Assembly: GCA_937926355.1 (NCBI GenBank)
Contig: CALAZP010000245.1
Location: forward strand, 1 to 11,591
From: an uncultured Saprospirales bacterium
GTDB taxonomy: Bacteria; Bacteroidota; Bacteroidia; Chitinophagales; Saprospiraceae
Direction: 5' to 3'
Length of the DNA stretch: 11,591 nucleotides
Shown one piece after another: positions 8,454 to 11,591 of this stretch. The position numbers and the translations under genes were made by a program. The notes under the pieces were generated by a model. The model did no database searches and was not told the DNA's origin. It saw nothing but the letters and a program-made list of their open reading frames with translations. The first letter of the stretch is position 1. Each line of letters starts with the position of its first letter.

Positions 8454-8472
8454 CTAATTTTGGCCTAATTTT
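8454..8472 (+). repeat. Short direct repeat CTAATTTT x2 in the divergent intergenic region
   Basis: The octamer CTAATTTT occurs at 8454-8461 and again at 8465-8472, an 11-nt period of about one helical turn. It lies between the two divergent gene starts (8422 on the minus strand, 8548 on the plus strand). It could be a regulator half-site pair or merely part of overlapping promoter elements in AT-rich DNA. Confidence 0.3.
8455..8462 (+). promoter_or_regulatory. Candidate Bacteroidota -7 element (TAATTTTG) for the haloperoxidase gene
   Basis: TAATTTTG is an exact match to the Bacteroidota -7 consensus TAnnTTTG, 85 nt before the start codon at 8548. The -33 position holds a T-run rather than a clear TTTG, so support is partial. 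No exact TAnnTTTG is found on the minus strand of this 125-nt region for the divergent gene; the nearest match is TATATTTA at 8492-8485. Confidence 0.35.
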
Positions 8473-8547
8473 TGAATGCCAGCATAAATATATTCATTAG
8501 TTTATTTTATGGTATGATTTCAATTGTTAATTTAGCGGTCTGAAAGG

Positions 8548-9954
8548 ATGCAAGAAATGAAAAGGACTTTATCCCCCGTTACAGTTACCTTTTTCTTGAT
8601 TGGTTTGTTTGTGGTCTCCTGTACCAAGGACGAACCCCTCGTTCCTATTATACCCACATTAGAAAATCCCAAAGCGAGTTCATTTTCCTCAGAGGTAGTT
8701 TTGGAATGGTATAATTTGTTTGAAGAAATTGACCGCTATGCAACCGGGTTCAGACCTCCTGCATCTGCTAGAGCTTTGGCCTATATTGGGTTAGCAGGTT
8801 ATGAAGCTGCAATACCCGGAAATCCTGACTATAATTCTTTTGCTGGTTTTTATCAAGGGCTTGAATTACCTATTGTGACTCCTGAAGTTAGGTATCATTG
8901 GCCAATTGCTGTCAATGCTGCTTATTATGAGGTGATCAAATCTTTTTACCCTCATTTGAGTCAGGAGCTTAATATTAAAATTGCTGATACTTATTTTAGG
9001 TTGTTAAATAAATGGTCTAATGAGGTATCAAGTTCAGTTGCTGATCGTTCTAAGGATTTTGGAACTCAAGTTGGTCGGGCTGTTTTTGAATGGTCTGCAA
9101 AGGATGTAGCAGGTCATGAAGCATATTTGCGAAATCACGATCCTCAATATTTACCTCCAGAAGGGGAGGGGTTTTGGCATCCTACAGCACCAGATTTTAC
9201 TCCAGCTCTCTTTCCTTATTGGGGGGAGGTACGACCTTTTGCTATACCTCAAAGAGAATTAGTAGGTAATCCACATCTGCCTTATAGTACTTCTCCCAAT
9301 TCGCAATTCTATCTTCAGGCTAAGGAAGTTCAAGTTTGGGCTGATGAAGTAAAAGCAGGTAATGATTATGAAGGGAAATGGATGGGGGAGTTCTGGAGTG
9401 ACGATGTGCCGAGGCAAACTTTCACACCGCCTGGTAGATGGATAGCAATTGCCAATCAGATATTAGATATTGAAGGATTAACTTTGGACGAAGCTGTGGT
9501 TCTTTATGCTCAAATGGGGATGGCGCTTTGCGATGCTGGAATTACTATTTGGAAGTCTAAATTTCATTATAATCTGGAGCGACCAATTGATTACATCAGA
9601 AGAAATATCGACGCAGATTGGACCACTAATCTCAATAATTATATCTCGAATTTTATTGGAAAAAACCCGAATTTTCCAGCTTACCCTTCCGGCCATGCAG
9701 GGTTTGGTGCTGCTGCTGCCTATGTGTTGGCTGAGAAATTTGGCAATAATTATTCTTTTACAGATTTCTGCCATCAAGATAGGACGGAATTTATTGGTAC
9801 TCCCCGCTCTTTTAAGTCATTTACTGAAATGGCTTATGAAAACGGACTTTCAAGAATTCCACTAGGAGTGCACTTTAGAATGGATTCTGAGGAAGGTCTT
9901 CGATTAGGATATTTGGCAGGAGAAAAAGTACTGGGCTTACCTTGGGATAAATAG
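8548..9954 (+). CDS. Vanadium-dependent haloperoxidase / PAP2-family lipoprotein
   Basis: A complete 468-residue lipoprotein with a lipobox VVSC (Cys25) after a hydrophobic signal. The C-terminal half carries the vanadate/phosphate site of the PAP2-haloperoxidase superfamily: K338-X6-R345-P346, P380-S-G-H383 and S-R436-X5-H442, the last as SRIPLGVHF. These match the residues that hold vanadate and the axial His in vanadium haloperoxidases, with the same spacings as fungal chloroperoxidase. The residue seven before the catalytic His is Phe376, as in that chloroperoxidase, where algal bromoperoxidases have His. The helical N-terminal half (EWYNLF, ARALAYIGLAGYEA, HWPIAVNAAYY) fits bacterial haloperoxidase-like proteins. 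The likely reaction is peroxide-dependent halide oxidation at the cell envelope, but an acid phosphatase activity cannot be excluded. The ATG at 8557 would give MKRTL, a more typical signal start, so the true start may be three codons later. It is divergent from the PVC-type gene and monocistronic. Confidence 0.88.
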   Translation: MQEMKRTLSPVTVTFFLIGLFVVSCTKDEPLVPIIPTLENPKASSFSSEVVLEWYNLFEEIDRYATGFRPPASARALAYIGLAGYEAAIPGNPDYNSFAGFYQGLELPIVTPEVRYHWPIAVNAAYYEVIKSFYPHLSQELNIKIADTYFRLLNKWSNEVSSSVADRSKDFGTQVGRAVFEWSAKDVAGHEAYLRNHDPQYLPPEGEGFWHPTAPDFTPALFPYWGEVRPFAIPQRELVGNPHLPYSTSPNSQFYLQAKEVQVWADEVKAGNDYEGKWMGEFWSDDVPRQTFTPPGRWIAIANQILDIEGLTLDEAVVLYAQMGMALCDAGITIWKSKFHYNLERPIDYIRRNIDADWTTNLNNYISNFIGKNPNFPAYPSGHAGFGAAAAYVLAEKFGNNYSFTDFCHQDRTEFIGTPRSFKSFTEMAYENGLSRIPLGVHFRMDSEEGLRLGYLAGEKVLGLPWDK

Positions 9955-9977
9955 TTAGTTAAGTTACTGACGACTTT

Positions 9978-9991
9978 CAGCGTATTCGCTG
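9978..9991. other. Small hairpin in the 3' untranslated region
   Basis: CAGCG and CGCTG form a perfect 5-bp stem around a TATT loop, 24 nt after the haloperoxidase stop. No T-run follows on either strand, so it is not itself a terminator. It may stabilise the transcript end or be chance. Confidence 0.3.
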
Positions 9992-10031
9992 CGTGATTAA
10001 AATAAATTTTCAATTCTATTCTAAATAAATG

Positions 10032-10063
10032 AAGCTTTAGCGCTACTACACTAAAGCTTTTTT
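10032..10063 (+). terminator. Intrinsic terminator after the haloperoxidase gene
   Basis: AAGCTTTAG (10032-10040) pairs perfectly with CTAAAGCTT (10051-10059) around a 10-nt loop, and T10060-T10063 extend a six-T run. It lies 77 nt past the stop at 9954 and ends 3 nt before the tRNA-Pro 3' end on the other strand. The hairpin would also form in minus-strand RNA leaving tRNA-Pro, followed by a weaker CATTTATTT tail, so bidirectional use is possible. Confidence 0.85.
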
Positions 10064-10066
10064 ATG

Positions 10067-10141
10067 TCGGGGCGGCAGGATTCGAACCTGCGGCCCCCTG
10101 TTCCCAAAACAGGTGCGCTAACCGGACTGCGCCACGCCCCG
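10067..10141 (-). tRNA. tRNA-Pro(TGG)
   Basis: The 75-nt cloverleaf folds fully. The acceptor CGGGGCG pairs with CGCCCCG with discriminator A; the D-stem is GCGC/GCGC; the anticodon stem CCTGT/ACAGG encloses loop TTTGGGA with anticodon TGG; the T-arm is GCAGG-TTCGAAT-CCTGC. The C1-G72 pair is usual for bacterial proline tRNA. CCA is not encoded. It lies 43 nt downstream of tRNA-Ser in the same direction with no convincing promoter between, so co-transcription and processing are likely. Confidence 0.97.
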
Positions 10142-10150
10142 AACAAAATT

Positions 10151-10168
10151 GTCAACTTGAAGTCAACT
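10151..10168. repeat. Direct repeat GTCAACT x2 in the tRNA spacer
   Basis: GTCAACT at 10151-10157 repeats at 10162-10168, an 11-nt period, inside the 43-nt spacer between the two tRNA genes. A processing signal, a small duplication or chance are all possible; nothing identifies it further. Confidence 0.3.
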
Positions 10169-10184
10169 AACATTTAAATAGATG

Positions 10185-10273
10185 CGGTGACGGAGGGATT
10201 CGAACCCTCGGTACCCCTTTCAGAGTACGTCGGTTTAGCAAACCGGTGGTTTCAGCCACTCACCCACGTCACC
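10185..10273 (-). tRNA. tRNA-Ser(GCT)
   Basis: An 89-nt class II tRNA. The acceptor GGTGACG pairs with CGTCACC with discriminator G; the D-stem is GGT/ACC; the anticodon loop TTGCTAA carries anticodon GCT, which reads AGC and AGT. A long variable arm (GTACTCT-GAAA-GGGGTAC) identifies serine, and the T-arm is GAGGG-TTCGAAT-CCCTC. The outermost anticodon-stem pair is C27.A43, a mismatch; the other four pairs are sound. CCA is not encoded. Confidence 0.97.
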
Positions 10274-10303
10274 TAATAGTTACCCTTTCTTTAAAGGCGA
10301 TTG

Positions 10304-10334
10304 CAAAAGTAGGGAACAGAAAGTTATTTTCCAA
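10304..10334 (-). promoter_or_regulatory. Bacteroidota promoter of the tRNA-Ser/tRNA-Pro unit
   Basis: On the minus strand, TTG (10334-10332), a 20-nt spacer and TACTTTTG (10311-10304) match the Bacteroidota -33/-7 sigma-A consensus TTG-N(about 19-21)-TAnnTTTG. The expected start near 10298 leaves a leader of about 25 nt before the tRNA-Ser 5' end at 10273. It sits in the 65-nt gap after the dnaA stop, so the tRNAs probably have their own promoter. Confidence 0.72.
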
Positions 10335-10338
10335 GAAA

Positions 10339-11591
10339 TTAAACGCCTAAACTCATTTTAATTTTCTTTTCCAAATCATCAACAGTATCTCTAAAAGAAC
10401 TGTCCGTATCCATTAGTTCTGATACCGTATTACAAGAATAGATTACCGTACTGTGATCCCTCCCACCAAAGTTTTGTCCTATAGTTTTTAAGGAAGTATC
10501 CGTCATATTTTTAGCCAAAAACATAGATAATTGGCGGGCAATAACTATTTCGCGCTTGCGGGTTTTACCCTGTATCTTTTCTACCGAAATTTTGAAGTGG
10601 TCAGCTACCAATTTTTGAATGGAAGCCACAGTAATTTCTTTGTTAACCTCGCTAATGAAATTTTTAATCACAGACCTCGCTAAGTCCATATCAATTTCCC
10701 TTTGATTGAGGGAGGATTGAGCAATCAAACCGTTTAACACCCCTTCCAACTCCCTAATATTATTGTAAATATTGTAGGAAATAAACTCAATAACTTCGTT
10801 GGAAACCTTAATTCCTTCTTCCTCTATTTTATGCATCAATATCGCCATTCTGGTTTCCAGCTCTGGCTTTTGAAGATCCGCAGATAACCCCCACTTAAAT
10901 CGAGAAATTAATCGCTCTTGCATTCCCGATAAATCCTTGGGAGGTTTGTCGGAAGTCAAAACCAATTGCTTTTTATTCTGGTGTAGTTGGTTGAAAATAT
11001 GGAAAAATATCTCTTGGGTTTTTTGTTTGTTTTGTAAAAACTGAATATCATCCACAATTAAGACATCCAGCAACTGATAAAAATTAACAAAATCATTAAT
11101 GGTATTCGACCTGATGGAATCAATAATTTGGTTGGTAAACTTATCAGATGAAACATATAATACCGATTTATTAGGGTGTTTCTCTTTAATAGCGTTCCCA
11201 ATGGCATGTGCCAGGTGCGTTTTTCCTAATCCAGTATCACCAAAAATAATTAGTGGATTAAACGAGGTCGTTCCAGGTTTTTTGGCAATGGCTTCTCCAG
11301 CAGATCTAGCCAAACGATTGCAATCCCCTTCTATGTAGTTGGCGAAAGAATATCGCGAATCTAACTGAGATTCAATTTTAATCTTTTTGATTCCTGGAAT
11401 GACAAATGGATTCTTGATTTCATCCCCCCTAACTGGTTTGTAACTGGTTGCTTGATCTTTTGTAGGCTCTTGAACAGCTATAGATTTCTTACCATTTTTC
11501 TCTAGTAAAATTTGATATTGTAATTTAGCGTTAGTCCCCAATTGAGAGCGAATTGCAGACTTTAACAAAGAGACGTAATGCTCCTCTAACC
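10339..11591 (-). CDS. dnaA: Chromosomal replication initiator protein DnaA, 5' partial
   Basis: DnaA, the AAA+ ATPase that binds DnaA boxes and opens the origin. About 416 residues are visible; the frame stays open to the right edge with domain I sequence (LEEHYVSLLKSAI), so the TTG at 11568 is not the start and roughly 50-60 residues are missing. In order: the tail of domain I, a linker of about 40 residues, then the AAA+ domain with Walker A GDTGLGKTH (11241-11215), Walker B LIVDD, sensor I LTSD, an arginine finger in ERLISRF and sensor II NNIRELEG. Domain IV ends with the DNA-binding signature GRDHST (10464-10447). All key residues are present, so it should be functional. The ordinary dnaA neighbour dnaN is not on the downstream side here; tRNA genes follow instead. 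Confidence 0.98.
   Translation of the reverse strand, partial: LEEHYVSLLKSAIRSQLGTNAKLQYQILLEKNGKKSIAVQEPTKDQATSYKPVRGDEIKNPFVIPGIKKIKIESQLDSRYSFANYIEGDCNRLARSAGEAIAKKPGTTSFNPLIIFGDTGLGKTHLAHAIGNAIKEKHPNKSVLYVSSDKFTNQIIDSIRSNTINDFVNFYQLLDVLIVDDIQFLQNKQKTQEIFFHIFNQLHQNKKQLVLTSDKPPKDLSGMQERLISRFKWGLSADLQKPELETRMAILMHKIEEEGIKVSNEVIEFISYNIYNNIRELEGVLNGLIAQSSLNQREIDMDLARSVIKNFISEVNKEITVASIQKLVADHFKISVEKIQGKTRKREIVIARQLSMFLAKNMTDTSLKTIGQNFGGRDHSTVIYSCNTVSELMDTDSSFRDTVDDLEKKIKMSLGV

Noticed and set aside
8485..8492. TATATTTA on the minus strand as -7 element of the PVC-type gene
   Set aside because: The last consensus base is wrong and the nearest upstream TTG is 28 nt away, beyond normal spacing.
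10067..10273. tRNA genes as integration sites of a genomic island
   Set aside because: No integrase gene and no repeated tRNA 3' end were found in the window.
10284..10297. CCTTT-CTTT-AAAGG hairpin as dnaA terminator
   Set aside because: The stem is only 5 bp, no T-run follows on the minus strand, and it overlaps the expected tRNA transcription start.
11048..11056. DnaA-box-like TCATCCACA, possible origin
   Set aside because: It has one mismatch to the consensus, stands alone, and lies inside the Walker B codons of dnaA; no cluster of boxes or AT-rich unwinding region was seen.
11566..11568. TTG as start codon of dnaA
   Set aside because: In-frame codons upstream to the edge continue the conserved end of DnaA domain I.

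Overview
The window looks like chromosomal DNA of a marine- or soil-type Bacteroidota, most likely Cytophagales; the family level (for example Cyclobacteriaceae) is only a guess. Supporting signs are the AT-rich, A-rich gene starts with little Shine-Dalgarno signal, an exact TTG-N20-TAnnTTTG Bacteroidota promoter in front of a tRNA gene, tRNAs without an encoded CCA, a Bacteroidota-like DnaA, and the mix of lipoprotein and Tat-exported 'planctomycete-type' surface proteins that is shared with this group.

Region 1 (1-4993, + strand) is a tight three-gene operon: a DUF1549/DUF1553 (PSCyt2-PSD1) protein cut by the left window edge, a Tat-exported DUF1501 protein, and a membrane protein that fuses DUF2231, a PSCyt1-type cytochrome c domain and leucine-rich repeats. 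The gaps are 7 and 0 nt. Region 2 (4994-8422, - strand) is one large lipoprotein gene: a PVC-type beta-propeller dehydrogenase-like domain with EF-hand-like calcium loops, a HEAT-repeat middle and a C-terminal CxxCH heme domain. It converges on the operon with no spacer, and its intrinsic terminator lies inside the last codons of the opposing gene. Together these four genes encode three CxxCH heme sites on exported or membrane-anchored proteins. They plausibly form one cell-envelope redox system acting on an extracellular polymer or other large substrate, but the substrate cannot be read from the sequence.

Region 3 (8423-9954) holds a divergent intergenic region and a lipoprotein of the vanadium-dependent haloperoxidase/PAP2 family with all catalytic residues present. 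A strong intrinsic terminator follows it.

Region 4 (10067-11591, - strand) is housekeeping: dnaA (N-terminus beyond the right edge), then a well-formed promoter, tRNA-Ser(GCT) and tRNA-Pro(TGG). No mobile element, CRISPR array, origin or frameshifted gene was found. The unusual content is the surface cytochrome cluster and its overlapping 3' architecture.
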